Source: Verrucomicrobiota bacterium (GTDB lineage: Bacteria > Verrucomicrobiota > Verrucomicrobiia > Chthoniobacterales > UBA10450). Taken from it: 51,623 bases of DNA. The stretch is taken from NCBI GenBank assembly GCA_003218135.1, contig QHNQ01000021.1, positions 1 through 51,623 of the forward strand. Direction: 5' to 3'. Below, one piece after another: positions 7,837 to 17,198 of the stretch (position 1 is its first letter; every line of letters starts with the position of its first letter). The translations under genes were made by a program, and so were the position numbers. The notes beneath the pieces are model-generated. The model ran no database searches, had not been told where the DNA came from, and was given only the letters and a program-made list of their open reading frames with translations.

Positions 7837-9287
7837 TTTTTCAATTTCTTTTCCAAAATTTCTCCGACAATCTGCGGATTGGCTTTTCCCTTCGACAACT
7901 TGATCACCTGTCCCTTGAGAAAATTCAGCGACGCAACGTTCCCTGCTTTAAAATCCGCGACCGGTTTTGTATTCGCCGCAATCACTTCGTCGCAGACCGC
8001 TTCGATCGCACTGACATCGCTCAGTTGCTCGATCCCTTTTTCTTGCACGATCGCGGCTGCGCGTTTGCCGCTGACAAACATCTCCGCGAATACTTCCTTG
8101 GCTTGCTTGCCGCTGATTTTTCCGCTGTCGATCAGATTGACCAACTCATCAAGCGCCTCCGGCGGAATGGGACAATCATGAATCGCTTTACCAGCACCAC
8201 CGAGGGCGTTCTGCAAATCGTTCAGAATCCAGTTTGCGATATTCTTCGGCTTTTTTGCGTCTTTGGCAGCCGCTTCAAAATATCTCGTCAGCTCCAGATC
8301 GTTGGCCAGCACAGCAGCGTCGTACGGGCTCACCTGATATTGCTCGACGAAACGCGCGCGTTTCGCCTTTGGCAACTCCGGCACACGTTCGCGCATCTCC
8401 GCTACTAGCACGTCGGTTTTCACCGGCGGAAGATCAGGATCAGGAAAGTAGCGATAGTCGTGCGCGAACTCCTTCGTACGCATGAGGAACGTTGCGCCCG
8501 CGACATCATCCCAGCCGCGCGTCTCCTGCTCGAGTTGTTCGCCGCTCTCGAGCAATGTGATTTGACGCTGAATCTCATGAGCAAGTGCACGCCGCACGCC
8601 GCTGATTGAGTTCATGTTTTTGATCTCGATCTTCGCGCCGAGTGCGCTTTTGTGTTCCGGCCGAACCGAAACATTGCAGTCGCAACGCAGCTGCCCTTTT
8701 TCCATGTCGGCGTCGCTTACCGCTCCGTAGATCAGGATTTGCTTCAGAGCAGTTAGAAACGCGGACGCTTCCTCCGGCGAATTGATTTCCGGTTGGGTGA
8801 CGATCTCCATCAACGGCGTGCCGGCGCGATTGAAATCGATGCCAGTGCTGTTTTCAAAATGGAAACTCTTCGCAACGTCTTCCTCAAGGTGGATGCGCAC
8901 GAGATGCACTTCCTTGTCGGGCGTGGCGATGTTTTTCTGTGCGTCTTTCGGATAGGCGAGATTGTGCAATGGGACGCTGCCATTCGTGCAAAGCGGCATG
9001 TCGTATTGCGAAATCTGGTAATTCTTCGGCATGTCCGGATAGAAATAGTTTTTACGATCGAATTTCGATATTGGCGCGATGCCGCATCCGAGCATCAATC
9101 CGGTAAGCACCGTCATGCGCAACGCGTCATGATTCATCACCGGCAAGGCGCCGGGCATACCGAGGCAGACTGGACACGTGTGCGTATTTGGCTCCGCTCC
9201 AAACTCAACCGGCGAAGCGCAAAACATTTTCGAGCGCGTCTTGAGCTGGACGTGTACTTCCAAGCCGATCGTTGCGATGTAGTTCAT
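7833..9287 (-). CDS. gatB: Asp/Glu-tRNA amidotransferase subunit B
   Basis: The 484-residue protein is full length for GatB, the tRNA-binding kinase subunit of GatCAB, which phosphorylates and then amidates mischarged Glu-tRNA(Gln) and Asp-tRNA(Asn). The N-terminal IGLEVHVQL, SPVEFGAEPNTHTCPVCLGMPG with its zinc-site cysteine region, and FDRKNYFYPDMPKNYQISQY are diagnostic. The C-terminal third carries the YqeY-like helical tail (about 340-480). gatA and gatC are not adjacent. An AsnRS gene at 17199-18590 suggests that Asn-tRNA is also charged directly. The last codon and stop come from a REP-like repeat. Confidence 0.97.
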   Translation of the reverse strand: MNYIATIGLEVHVQLKTRSKMFCASPVEFGAEPNTHTCPVCLGMPGALPVMNHDALRMTVLTGLMLGCGIAPISKFDRKNYFYPDMPKNYQISQYDMPLCTNGSVPLHNLAYPKDAQKNIATPDKEVHLVRIHLEEDVAKSFHFENSTGIDFNRAGTPLMEIVTQPEINSPEEASAFLTALKQILIYGAVSDADMEKGQLRCDCNVSVRPEHKSALGAKIEIKNMNSISGVRRALAHEIQRQITLLESGEQLEQETRGWDDVAGATFLMRTKEFAHDYRYFPDPDLPPVKTDVLVAEMRERVPELPKAKRARFVEQYQVSPYDAAVLANDLELTRYFEAAAKDAKKPKNIANWILNDLQNALGGAGKAIHDCPIPPEALDELVNLIDSGKISGKQAKEVFAEMFVSGKRAAAIVQEKGIEQLSDVSAIEAVCDEVIAANTKPVADFKAGNVASLNFLKGQVIKLSKGKANPQIVGEILEKKLKK

Positions 9288-9301
9288 GCCACACAGGATT
9301 T

Positions 9302-9392
9302 AACCACGAATGAACACGAATCGACACGAATAAGGAGAAGTGTGCAACGCCTGCGCCTGATCAGTGTTCATTCGTGTCTATTCGTGGTTATT
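9302..9392. repeat. Inverted intergenic repeat (CACGAAT words)
   Basis: AACCACGAATGAACACGAAT at the left and ATTCGTGTCTATTCGTGGTT at the right form an interrupted inverted repeat of about 30 bp per arm around an unrelated 40-bp centre. The right arm encodes the last residues (NNHE) and TAG stop of the CvpA-like gene. Confidence 0.75.
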
Positions 9393-10307
9393 GCGCTGCA
9401 ACGCGTAATCGAGCGCGCGTTGCAGATCGAATTTTTTGATCCGATCCGCGAGGACGGGATCGTTTGCGGCGTCGATGATGCGTTGAGCCTGGAGAAGATC
9501 AAGGAAACGTCTCTGCGCAATCATCTCGGAGATCTCCGGGTCATCCCGTAAAGCAACAATTTTCGGGTGTTCGCTGATCTCGCGCGCACCGGGAACCGAG
9601 AGAAATCTCCGCGCGCGTTCCGGATCGGAAAATACCGCAGCTACCTTCGTGAGCGTGTCATAATTTTTTTGTGAAACCGGGTCAGTCTGCTTGATCGCGT
9701 TTCCGAGTCGACCGAGTTCCAGCGAATTTTTTAGCCGCGCCAGTGACACGGCAAACGGGGCAGATTGCTCATTCCCATCTCCGAAAAAGCGCCGCCGAAC
9801 TTCCAGGGCATGTGACGTGGCATCCGGATCCGTGTGTACGTTTGTTGATCGGGCGCGAACCTGGGCGTCTGCCACCGCGCCAACGGCGCGCACGCTCACC
9901 ACGATCAGCCAAAGAGCGAACAAGCCGAAAAAAAGGCCGACAATTGCACCCGAAATTCCGTAAATGAGTTGGACAATTCGGGAATCCTGCTCGCTCGTTC
10001 GCTTGAACAAAACAGCTCCGATTCCGCTCAACGTGCCATAGGCGATAAACGCGAGCGCCGCGCCTCCCAAAGCCGACAGTACCAAGTCAGGCATTTTGAA
10101 AAGGGGTCGCGCAAGCGGAACTAGCAGGCTGCCGCCGAAAAACGCAGCAGTATACGCAGCGACGAGCGCAACCAGCCGGATCAATTGACGAAGCAAACCC
10201 AGTCGCCACCCACGCACCACCTCGAACAAGATCAGCACCACGGCAAAAGAAAGAAAGACAACCTGCCAAAGCAGCGAACCACTGACCGCTTGCGGTTCAG
10301 ACGTCAC
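9378..10307 (-). CDS. CvpA-family membrane protein
   Basis: I start this 309-residue protein at a GTG (10307-10305) that overlaps the TGA of aroC in a GTGA junction; the open frame upstream lies within aroC. The N-terminal half has four hydrophobic helices (about residues 10-30, 35-55, 70-92, 105-130), with [16 protein letters not shown] and [18 protein letters not shown] in the style of CvpA proteins. The C-terminal half is soluble and charged. CvpA was named for colicin V production; its molecular role is not well defined. Overlap with aroC implies translational coupling. Family assignment is moderate because the soluble extension is longer than in classic CvpA. Confidence 0.7.
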   Translation of the reverse strand: MTSEPQAVSGSLLWQVVFLSFAVVLILFEVVRGWRLGLLRQLIRLVALVAAYTAAFFGGSLLVPLARPLFKMPDLVLSALGGAALAFIAYGTLSGIGAVLFKRTSEQDSRIVQLIYGISGAIVGLFFGLFALWLIVVSVRAVGAVADAQVRARSTNVHTDPDATSHALEVRRRFFGDGNEQSAPFAVSLARLKNSLELGRLGNAIKQTDPVSQKNYDTLTKVAAVFSDPERARRFLSVPGAREISEHPKIVALRDDPEISEMIAQRRFLDLLQAQRIIDAANDPVLADRIKKFDLQRALDYALQRNNHE

Positions 10308-11395
10308 TCCAATCGAGCGCCGATAGCATGATGCCGCAGCGCATGATCGCAAAGGACGAGCGCCGCCATCGCTTCCACTATTGGGACTGCGCGAGGAAGC
10401 ACGCACGGATCATGGCGTCCCCGCGCGGCGAGCTCACTGTCCTGTTTGGAACTCGTGACGGTTTTCTGCTGAAACGCGATCGTCGCCGGCGGCTTGAATG
10501 CCACACGAAAATAAATGTCTTCGCCGTTGCTGATGCCGCCTTGCACGCCTCCGGAGTTGTTTGTTGCTGTGCGTATTTTTTCGCCACGCATTTCAAATGG
10601 ATCATTGTGCTGTGAGCCGCGCATTCGCGTTGCTGCAAATCCGGAGCCGATCTCAAACCCTTTCGTTGCCGGTATGCTCAGCATCGCTTTCGCCAGGTCT
10701 GCTTCGAGCTTATCAAAAACAGGTTCGCCGATTCCGGCTGCGAGACCGCGTGCAACGCACTCAATCACACCGCCGATCGAATCACCTTCATCGCGAACTT
10801 GCTCGATGAGCGATATCATTCTTTTCGCTTCCGCGACGTCCGGACAGCGAACGATATTTTTCTCCACGTCCTTCATCTTTACAGTGGAGCGATTAATTTT
10901 CGCAACGATGTCGTGAATTTGCGCTACGTAGGTGACGATCTCAAAATCCGGGTACAAGGTGGACAACACCTTTTCCGCAACCGCACCTGCCGCGACGCGA
11001 CCGACGGTTTCGCGCGCAGAGGCGCGGCCACCACCCTGCCAGTTTCGGATTCCGTATTTGGCCTCGTAAGTGTAGTCGGCATGTGACGGCCGAAATTTGG
11101 CCGCGATCTCGCTGTAATCTTCAGGCCGCGCGTCTTTGTTCCGAACCGCGATTGCGATGGGAGTGCCGAGCGTCTTCCCTTCAAAAATGCCGGACAAAAT
11201 CTCGCACTGGTCTTCCTCTTTGCGCTGCGTCGTGAGTTTGCTTTGACCCGGACGACGGCGATCCAGCTCGCGCTGAATGTCCGCTTCCGAGATTGCGATA
11301 CGCGGAGGGCAACCATCGATCACTACCCCGATGCCGCCGCCGTGCGATTCACCGAAGGTTGTGACGCGAAAGAGGTGGCCAAATGTGTTGCCCAT
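10304..11395 (-). CDS. aroC: Chorismate synthase
   Basis: The 363-residue protein carries all three chorismate synthase signatures: [10 protein letters not shown] (14-23, with active-site H18), the RxGGRxSARET segment near 125-140, and FEIGSGFxxTRMRGS with [13 protein letters not shown] in the C-terminal third. It performs the FMNH2-dependent trans-elimination of phosphate from EPSP, the last common step to aromatic amino acids, folates and quinones. Other shikimate genes are not close. The TGA stop overlaps the GTG start of the CvpA-like gene. Confidence 0.98.
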   Translation of the reverse strand: MGNTFGHLFRVTTFGESHGGGIGVVIDGCPPRIAISEADIQRELDRRRPGQSKLTTQRKEEDQCEILSGIFEGKTLGTPIAIAVRNKDARPEDYSEIAAKFRPSHADYTYEAKYGIRNWQGGGRASARETVGRVAAGAVAEKVLSTLYPDFEIVTYVAQIHDIVAKINRSTVKMKDVEKNIVRCPDVAEAKRMISLIEQVRDEGDSIGGVIECVARGLAAGIGEPVFDKLEADLAKAMLSIPATKGFEIGSGFAATRMRGSQHNDPFEMRGEKIRTATNNSGGVQGGISNGEDIYFRVAFKPPATIAFQQKTVTSSKQDSELAARGRHDPCVLPRAVPIVEAMAALVLCDHALRHHAIGARLE

Positions 11396-11403
11396 TGCAG
11401 GTA

Positions 11404-11511
11404 TAGTAGCACAGGCATCTTGCCTGTGGGGCCAACGGGCGTCTCGCCTGCTGGCGCTCTGACTCGGCAGGCAAGATGCCTGCCCCCACAGCCGAGACGG
11501 CCGTGCTACTA
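11404..11511. repeat. REP-like palindromic repeat, two inverted copies (BIME-like)
   Basis: TAGTAGCACAGGCATCTTGC at the left end and the complementary GTGCTACTA at the right end bound two inverted copies of the element seen at 7772-7836, so the whole unit can fold into one long hairpin. The right end supplies the TAG stop (11511-11509) of the cystathionine lyase gene. Confidence 0.85.
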
Positions 11512-12669
11512 GATGGCTTCGAGGGCGAACTTTAAATCGTCAATCAAGTCGCGCACATCTTCCACGCCCACCGAGAGCCTGACGAGTGAATCGGTAACGC
11601 CCAGCGCCTCTCGTTTTTCCTTCGGGACAGAGGCATGCGTCATGAGCGCGGGATGATTGATGAGGCTTTCCACGCCGCCCAAGCTTTCTGCCAACACAAA
11701 CAATTCCGTGTTCTCGAGAAAACGTCGCGTTCCGGCGAGGTCCGTCTTCAAAACGATCGTGACCATGCCGCCGAACCCGCGCATCTGTTGTCGGGCCAGA
11801 TCGTGCTGCGGATGCGATTTGAGACCGGGGTACTGCACTGATTTGATCTCGGTCTGTTCCTCGAGCCAATGCGCAATTTCCAGCGCGTTTGCACAATGCC
11901 GCTCCATTCGAAGCGCCAGCGTTTTCAAACTGCGTAAAACGAGAAAACTATCGAACGCGCCAGCAATTGCGCCGACCGAATTTTGCAAGAATGCAATTTG
12001 ATCAGCGAGTTCTTTGTTTTCGCCAACGACAACAACGCCGCCCACCAGATCGGAATGCCCGTTCAAGTATTTCGTTGCCGAATGTACGACGATGTCGAAA
12101 CCCGTCTCGATTGGGCGTTGGATCCATGGGGTGGCAAATGTGTTGTCGGACACGGAAATGATTTTTCGCTCGCGCGCGATTTTCGCGATCGCTTCCAGAT
12201 CAATGAGTTTCAGCAACGGATTACTCGGCGTTTCGATCCAAATCATGCGCGTGTTTGCCTTAATTGCGCGCTCGAGATCTTCCGGGTCAGTCAGATCGAC
12301 ATACGTAAAATCAAGCTTCGCAGAGCGGCGCCGCACTCGATCAAACAATCGAAATGTGCCGCCGTAAAGGTCATCGCTGGCTACGACATGCGAGCCGCTG
12401 TCGAGCACCTCGAGCACGGTCGCCATCGCAGCGAGGCCGGATGCAAAGGCGAACCCGCGCGTTCCGCTTTCCAAATCGGCAATGCACTTTTCATAGGCCA
12501 GCCGCGTAGGATTGATCGACCGCGCGTAATCGTAACCTTTATGTTTTCCCGGGCTTTCCTGCACGTACGTTGACGTCGCGTAGATCGGCGTCATGACTGC
12601 GCCGGTGGTGGGATCTGGCTGCTGGCCGGCGTGGATTGCGCGCGTGGCGAAGCCCTGCTCTTTTTTCAT
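11509..12669 (-). CDS. Cystathionine gamma-lyase / gamma-synthase family PLP enzyme
   Basis: This 386-residue Cys/Met-metabolism PLP enzyme has YARSINPTR, the [11 protein letters not shown] phosphate site, SDNTFATPW, and the PLP lysine K200 in [16 protein letters not shown]. Sequence alone does not cleanly separate gamma-lyase, gamma-synthase and beta-lyase. Its position 68 bp after a cystathionine beta-synthase gene favours gamma-lyase, completing reverse transsulfuration from homocysteine to cysteine. Glu near the C-terminus in [14 protein letters not shown] is the residue region used by gamma-acting members. The stop codon lies in a REP-like repeat. Confidence 0.9.
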   Translation of the reverse strand: MKKEQGFATRAIHAGQQPDPTTGAVMTPIYATSTYVQESPGKHKGYDYARSINPTRLAYEKCIADLESGTRGFAFASGLAAMATVLEVLDSGSHVVASDDLYGGTFRLFDRVRRRSAKLDFTYVDLTDPEDLERAIKANTRMIWIETPSNPLLKLIDLEAIAKIARERKIISVSDNTFATPWIQRPIETGFDIVVHSATKYLNGHSDLVGGVVVVGENKELADQIAFLQNSVGAIAGAFDSFLVLRSLKTLALRMERHCANALEIAHWLEEQTEIKSVQYPGLKSHPQHDLARQQMRGFGGMVTIVLKTDLAGTRRFLENTELFVLAESLGGVESLINHPALMTHASVPKEKREALGVTDSLVRLSVGVEDVRDLIDDLKFALEAI

Positions 12670-12737
12670 GGAATATAGTAGCGCATGCCTCCGGCTCGCG
12701 CTGGAAAATTACCCGCAAGCGGGACGCATGCGTTGCA

Positions 12738-14180
12738 TCAGACAAACTCGCGTTCGGGCGGCGCCGCCGATTTTGGCATGTGAAGCCGCAAATACGAAAG
12801 CAAATCGGTGCGGGTAATCAGCCCGAGAAATTTGTCGTCATCCATCACAATAGCGACCCGGCCGCGGTCGAACACGCCCAGCAAGTCTACAATTTTCGCG
12901 TTTGGCGGCAGGGATTCCAACCGGTCGGTCATCGCTTTTTTCACGGGATCGTTAAAATGCGACGGATCGCGATGAACTTTTACCAGCAGGTCGGACTCGT
13001 CGATAATGCCGATGGCGCGACCGTTTTGATCGACAACCGGAAGCTGTGAGACGTCGGAGCCGCGCATTCGCTTGAAAGCTGTGAGCAGCGAATCGTCCGG
13101 GCCGACCGTAATCACTTCGCCCGCTTCGTAGCGGTGCGAGATCAAATCGCTCAGATCACCGTGCGGCGGTCGATGGATGAAACCTTGCTCGGTCATCCAG
13201 AAATCATTGTACATTTTCGAGAGATATTTGTTGCCGGTATCAGGAACCAGGCTGACCACGCGTTTCGGGTTCGTTTGTTGGCGGCAATAACGCAGCGCGC
13301 CAGCGACAAGCGTTCCGGTGGATGAACCGCCGAAGATTCCTTCCTTATGCAGAAGCTCACGCACCGTGGCAAAACTTTCTTCGTCATCGATCTCGAAGGC
13401 ATCGGTCACCAGCGACATGTCTGCAATTTCAGGAATGAAATCTTCGCCGATGCCTTCAACTGCCCAGCTTCCTGATTCGACCAGCTTCCCAGTTTTCACG
13501 TATTCGTACAGAATCGAGCCGGTGGGATCAGCCAGAATCATTTCGATGCCGCGACGTGGCTTTATATGATTGAAAAAGCGCCCCAGACCCGTAAGGGTTC
13601 CACCCGAACCGACCCCCACGATGACTGCGTCGACATCGTGCCGCATTTGTTCCCAAATTTCAGGGCCGGTGGTGCGCTCGTGTGCCAGCGGGTTCGCCGG
13701 ATTGCCAAATTGGTTTACGTAAAAAGCTCCCGCAATTTCTTTGGCGAGTCGCGCGGCCATGTCCTGGTAATATTCCGGATGCCCACGCGTGACATCGGAC
13801 CGAGTGATCCGGACTTCGGCGCCGAGCGCTTTAACGTGTGAAATTTTTTCCTGCGACATTTTATCGGGGATCACTAGCAACACACGATAGCCTTTGGCGC
13901 CGGCGACAAGCGCGAGACCGAGACCGGTGTTGCCTGCGGTGGCCTCAACGACCGTTCCGCCCGGCTGCAAGTTCCCGTCGGCCTCCGCCGCTTCGATCAT
14001 CGACAGTGCGATTCTGTCCTTGATCGAGCCACCGGGATTTTGATTCTCGAGTTTGAGAAAAAGCTGACACGGTCCGGTGTCGAACTGCGTTACTTCAACC
14101 AGCGGCGTGTCGCCGATGAGCGAAAGAATGCGGGGCGGTTCCTTTGGCGAAATTGCGGGGGCGATGGACGTTTCGGTCAT
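12738..14180 (-). CDS. Cystathionine beta-synthase (PLP domain plus CBS-domain pair)
   Basis: The 480-residue protein has a fold-type II PLP domain (about 15-340) with K54 in NPGGSIKDR, EATAGNTG and GSGGTLTGLG, followed by two CBS domains (about 345-465). This layout equals eukaryotic CBS without the haem domain. It should condense serine (or O-acetylserine) with homocysteine to give cystathionine; a cysteine synthase activity cannot be excluded. The CBS pair usually binds adenosyl ligands and may make the enzyme respond to SAM. It lies 13 bp after the thioredoxin-like gene and 68 bp before the gamma-lyase gene, so one transcript is likely. Confidence 0.9.
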   Translation of the reverse strand: MTETSIAPAISPKEPPRILSLIGDTPLVEVTQFDTGPCQLFLKLENQNPGGSIKDRIALSMIEAAEADGNLQPGGTVVEATAGNTGLGLALVAGAKGYRVLLVIPDKMSQEKISHVKALGAEVRITRSDVTRGHPEYYQDMAARLAKEIAGAFYVNQFGNPANPLAHERTTGPEIWEQMRHDVDAVIVGVGSGGTLTGLGRFFNHIKPRRGIEMILADPTGSILYEYVKTGKLVESGSWAVEGIGEDFIPEIADMSLVTDAFEIDDEESFATVRELLHKEGIFGGSSTGTLVAGALRYCRQQTNPKRVVSLVPDTGNKYLSKMYNDFWMTEQGFIHRPPHGDLSDLISHRYEAGEVITVGPDDSLLTAFKRMRGSDVSQLPVVDQNGRAIGIIDESDLLVKVHRDPSHFNDPVKKAMTDRLESLPPNAKIVDLLGVFDRGRVAIVMDDDKFLGLITRTDLLSYLRLHMPKSAAPPEREFV

Positions 14181-14193
14181 GAGGATGTCGCGG

Positions 14194-14706
14194 TCATTCT
14201 TCCAATTTCGGTTCGCCTTTGTGCGACCATTCTGATTGGCTGTCTTCGAGAAATTGTTGGAGCACAGGGAAACGGACTTCGCCGTAATTCAATGCGTAAC
14301 GGAGATCGCCGTCTTTGTAAATCCGAGTCGTCGGGATCCACGAGAGCTGCAGACCGGCAAATTGTCTGATCTTGTTTTCGCCACGACGGGGTCCGGGATC
14401 GGCAAAGATCGTGACGTTCGGCTGATCGGCAATGTTGAATTTTTTCAGCATCGAGCGCCCGTCCTGCCCATCGTTCCAAACCGAGACAAAATAAAATTTC
14501 ACGTTTGGATTTTCTTTAACAACCTTGGTCCAGCCACCATTTTTGAGTTCAGCCTGACAGTTCGAGCACCATGGCGCCCAAAGATGAATGACTGTCAGGT
14601 CCGGCGATTTGATCGCATCGAGGACGTTCTGTTCTGCCGGAGATTCGGCACGCAGTGAAGCCGATGCCAGAACCGGGACCAATATCAAGAACCGCAGAAA
14701 CGACAT
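14194..14706 (-). CDS. Exported thioredoxin-like (TlpA-type) protein
   Basis: I chose the ATG at 14706 because it places a signal peptide (MSFLRFLILVPVLASASLRA) at the N-terminus; an ATG at 14766 would start inside a repeat. The mature domain has HLWAPWCSNC with redox cysteines C47 and C50, and a cis-proline-like segment SWIPTTRIY. It resembles TlpA/ResA thioredoxins, which reduce or transfer disulfides in the periplasm. It is the first gene of a run with the two transsulfuration enzymes, which links it to cysteine metabolism by position only. Confidence 0.82.
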   Translation of the reverse strand: MSFLRFLILVPVLASASLRAESPAEQNVLDAIKSPDLTVIHLWAPWCSNCQAELKNGGWTKVVKENPNVKFYFVSVWNDGQDGRSMLKKFNIADQPNVTIFADPGPRRGENKIRQFAGLQLSWIPTTRIYKDGDLRYALNYGEVRFPVLQQFLEDSQSEWSHKGEPKLEE

Positions 14707-14730
14707 GTTCTTCCAAAGAATAAAGGGGAA

Positions 14731-14865
14731 ACGCCCAACGCTCAACGCCGAACACCCAATGTTCAAGGCGAGTCATTCCGAGCGAAGCGAGGAATCCCGC
14801 GATCAAACCATGGCTAATTCCACGGGATCCTTCGACTCCGCTTCGCTTCGCTCAGGATGACGTGC
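14731..14865. repeat. Intergenic repeat cluster (GAGCGAAGCGA / TTCGCTTCGCTC arms)
   Basis: CGCCCAACGCTCAACGCC word repeats are followed by GTCATTCCGAGCGAAGCGAG, and by CGCTTCGCTTCGCTCAGGAT in the opposite sense. The two arms pair across about 60 bp. Related elements lie at 23722-23812 and 49385-49502. Confidence 0.75.
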
Positions 14866-14880
14866 GCTGGTCCGTGTCGG

Positions 14881-14909
14881 TTGACCTTCGCCACAAAAAC
14901 GCCTACTAT
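14881..14909 (+). promoter_or_regulatory. Sigma-70 type promoter of rpsA
   Basis: TTGACC (14881-14886) and TACTAT (14904-14909) are separated by exactly 17 bp. This predicts a transcript start near 14916 and a leader of about 90 nt before the rpsA ATG. Confidence 0.6.
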
Positions 14910-14912
14910 GGC

Positions 14913-14993
14913 GTCTCCATTTCCGCTTCCGGCAGCAGCCGGATGCGCGGAGACATCGGCGTTCGACGAGAACGCCGCTGTACCTATGGGAGG
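14913..14993 (+). promoter_or_regulatory. Hairpin-rich rpsA leader
   Basis: Hairpin one pairs GTCTCC (14913-14918) with GGAGAC (14949-14954) and encloses TCCGGC/GCCGGA (14928-14933, 14938-14943). Hairpin two is a perfect 8-bp stem, CGGCGTTC/GAACGCCG (14957-14977). A GGGAGG ribosome site (14988-14993) follows, 12 nt before the ATG. S1 represses its own translation through a structured leader in E. coli; a similar role here is inference. Confidence 0.5.
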
Positions 14994-15005
14994 CTTACTT
15001 ACTTT

Positions 15006-16733
15006 ATGATTCAAATGCAGGACGTGATGTCGAAGGCGATGCCGGACTTCCGCGAGGGAAGCATCGTCAAGGGGCGGATTTTGGAAATTCGCCCGCGCGA
15101 GGTGCTGGTCGATGTGGGATATAAATCCGAGGGCGTCATTCCGTTAACAGAATTTGATGACGTTGATTCCCTGGAAGTGGGCGACGAGGTAGACGTTCTC
15201 CTGGAGCGGCTGGAAAATGAAGAAGGCATGGTCGTTCTCTCGAAGGAGAAAGCCGCTTACCGCCAAAACTGGAACAAAATCGTTGGTGTCTTCGAAGGTG
15301 ACGGCCTCATCAGAGGCAAGGTGAAATCGGTGGTCAAAGGCGGCCTGATGGTCAACATCGGCGTGGAGGCGTTTTTGCCGGCCTCCCAGATCGACGTTGT
15401 TCCGCCAAAGGATCTACAACAATTCGTTGGCAACACATACGATTTCAAAATCGTCAAGCTCAACGACGACCGCAAAAATGTCGTGCTCAGCCGGCGCGAG
15501 GTCATCGAGCAGGAGCGCAGCGAAAAACGCCAAAAATTTATGGAAGGGGTAAATGTGGGCGACCGCGTCACTGGCACCGTGAAAAACATCACCGACTTCG
15601 GCGCCTTCATCGATCTCGATGGCATGGATGGCTTGCTGCACGTCACGGATATGACGTGGGGGCGACTCGGACATCCCAGTGAGTTATTAAGGGTCGGGCA
15701 ACAGATCGAAGTCGTCGTGCTCGACATCAACAAGGAAAAAGAGCGCGTCTCGCTCGGGCTCAAGCAAACCCAAAAGAATCCGTGGGACCAGATTGAGGAG
15801 CGTTTCCCGGCCGGTCAGCGCATCAGAGGCAAGATCACGAATCTTGTTCCCTACGGCGCGTTTGTTGAGATCGAAGAAGGGGTAGAAGGGCTCATTCACG
15901 TCTCCGAACTCTCATGGACGAAACGGATCATGCGCCCGTCCGATATCCTGAGTGTCGGCCAGGAAGTGGAAGCCGTCGTGCTCGGTGTGAATAAGGAAGA
16001 ACAGAAGATTTCATTGGGACTACGCCAGCTTGAGCCGAATCCGTGGGACGAAATTGAGAAGAAGTTCACCATCGGCAGCACGGTAAAAGGCAAGATTCGT
16101 AACATGACCGCTTACGGCGCGTTCGTAGAGCTGGAGGAAGGCATCGACGGCATGATTCATGTTTCGGATCTGAGCTGGACGCGCAAAATCAATCATCCCA
16201 GCGAGATGTTTAAGAAAGCCGACGAAATCGAAGCGGTGGTGATCGACATCGACAAAGTGAATCAGCGGATCAGCCTTGGGATAAAACAGCTGACCGAAGA
16301 TCCATGGAAGACGATCGATGAAAAGTACAAGATCGGCGATCTGGTAAAAGGCAAAGTGACCAAGCTGGCCAGCTTCGGTGCGTTCGTGCAATTACAGGAC
16401 GACATCGATGGGCTCGTGCACATCTCGCAATTGAGCGAAGATCATGTCGCGAAAGTGAAGGATGTCCTCAAGGTTGGCCAGGAAGTCGAAGCGCGGGTGA
16501 TTAAGGTGGACAAGATCGAGCGGCGCATCGGCTTGTCGATCAAAGCCGCCAACTATTCTGAGGAACAACTGCGCAAAGAAGTAGAATCGTTCGACACACT
16601 TCGTCCCGGCGAAGACATGGTTGGTTTGGAAAAAGCTTTCGCCGCAGCCGAACAGGAAGAATATCGCCCCGGGGATTCCAAGCGCGTACCGAAGGAATCG
16701 AAAGAACCAAAGCGCGAGCCGAAGAAAAAATAG
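15006..16733 (+). CDS. rpsA: 30S ribosomal protein S1
   Basis: I start at the ATG at 15006, 12 nt after GGGAGG; the open frame continues upstream through the promoter and leader and is not coding there. The 575-residue protein has six S1 RNA-binding domains (about 19-90, 105-170, 190-260, 277-345, 363-432, 450-518), each with the VxGxVxxxxxxGxFVxL core and a GLxHxS segment, as in E. coli S1. The first two, the ribosome-binding type, are the most divergent. The last 50 residues are charged and rich in Lys, Glu and Pro. S1 unfolds mRNA leaders on the 30S subunit during initiation. Confidence 0.96.
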   Translation: MIQMQDVMSKAMPDFREGSIVKGRILEIRPREVLVDVGYKSEGVIPLTEFDDVDSLEVGDEVDVLLERLENEEGMVVLSKEKAAYRQNWNKIVGVFEGDGLIRGKVKSVVKGGLMVNIGVEAFLPASQIDVVPPKDLQQFVGNTYDFKIVKLNDDRKNVVLSRREVIEQERSEKRQKFMEGVNVGDRVTGTVKNITDFGAFIDLDGMDGLLHVTDMTWGRLGHPSELLRVGQQIEVVVLDINKEKERVSLGLKQTQKNPWDQIEERFPAGQRIRGKITNLVPYGAFVEIEEGVEGLIHVSELSWTKRIMRPSDILSVGQEVEAVVLGVNKEEQKISLGLRQLEPNPWDEIEKKFTIGSTVKGKIRNMTAYGAFVELEEGIDGMIHVSDLSWTRKINHPSEMFKKADEIEAVVIDIDKVNQRISLGIKQLTEDPWKTIDEKYKIGDLVKGKVTKLASFGAFVQLQDDIDGLVHISQLSEDHVAKVKDVLKVGQEVEARVIKVDKIERRIGLSIKAANYSEEQLRKEVESFDTLRPGEDMVGLEKAFAAAEQEEYRPGDSKRVPKESKEPKREPKKK

Positions 16734-16748
16734 GTTCGGACTTTTTTT
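16719..16748 (+). terminator. Possible rho-independent terminator of rpsA
   Basis: CCGAA (16719-16723) pairs with TTCGG (16735-16739) and is followed by a run of seven T (16742-16748). The stem is short and overlaps the last codons and the stop of rpsA. Confidence 0.4.
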
Positions 16749-16793
16749 CTCGCCCGCAGGAAACGCCTTGAGCAAAATCGAAGCCGACGCGCC

Positions 16794-17132
16794 ATGCGAC
16801 TCGGCCTTTCTCAATCAACCTCGAGCTTACGGATAATCGCTTTAGCGACCTTGCTGTTCGCGATAGCCGGCTGCGGAAACAGCAGCATTGTTGGAAAATG
16901 GCGCATGTCGGGAGCGTCCGATGCAACGGTTTGGGAATTCAAGGGAAATGGCGCTGTCCTCGTCGGGGACGTCAGCGGCAGATATAAATTCGGCGACCAG
17001 GATCGAATCAAGATTGAGACGCCGTTCGCCACCACAGTTTATCAACTGAAAATTTCAGGCGACCAGATGGTTCTTCAAGAACCCGGCGGCTCCAGGCTGG
17101 AGTTCATGAGGATAAGAGACACGCAGCGGTAA
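16794..17132 (+). CDS. Small predicted lipoprotein
   Basis: A 112-residue protein with a lipoprotein signal: a hydrophobic stretch at residues 14-25, then AIAGC with the lipidated cysteine at C27. After a short linker, IVGKWRMSG and a repeated beta-strand pattern resemble the small lipocalin-like folds found in many bacterial lipoproteins. It would be anchored in the outer or inner membrane facing the periplasm. The gene follows rpsA by 60 bp and may be expressed by read-through. No specific function can be named. Confidence 0.72.
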   Translation: MRLGLSQSTSSLRIIALATLLFAIAGCGNSSIVGKWRMSGASDATVWEFKGNGAVLVGDVSGRYKFGDQDRIKIETPFATTVYQLKISGDQMVLQEPGGSRLEFMRIRDTQR

Positions 17133-17198
17133 CATAACTGGTAGGGACGCCGCGCTGCGGCGTCCGGTCAGCGGAGCGCGCCCACCCTACCACAAGCC

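Noticed and set aside
8793-9551. 252-codon plus-strand open frame over gatB start and the CACGAAT repeat
   Set aside because: It crosses the gatB start and a repeat, with no conserved sequence; treated as a shadow frame.
14862-15005. N-terminal extension of S1 from an upstream ATG at 14862
   Set aside because: The region contains the promoter and leader hairpins, and the S1 family start aligns with the ATG at 15006.
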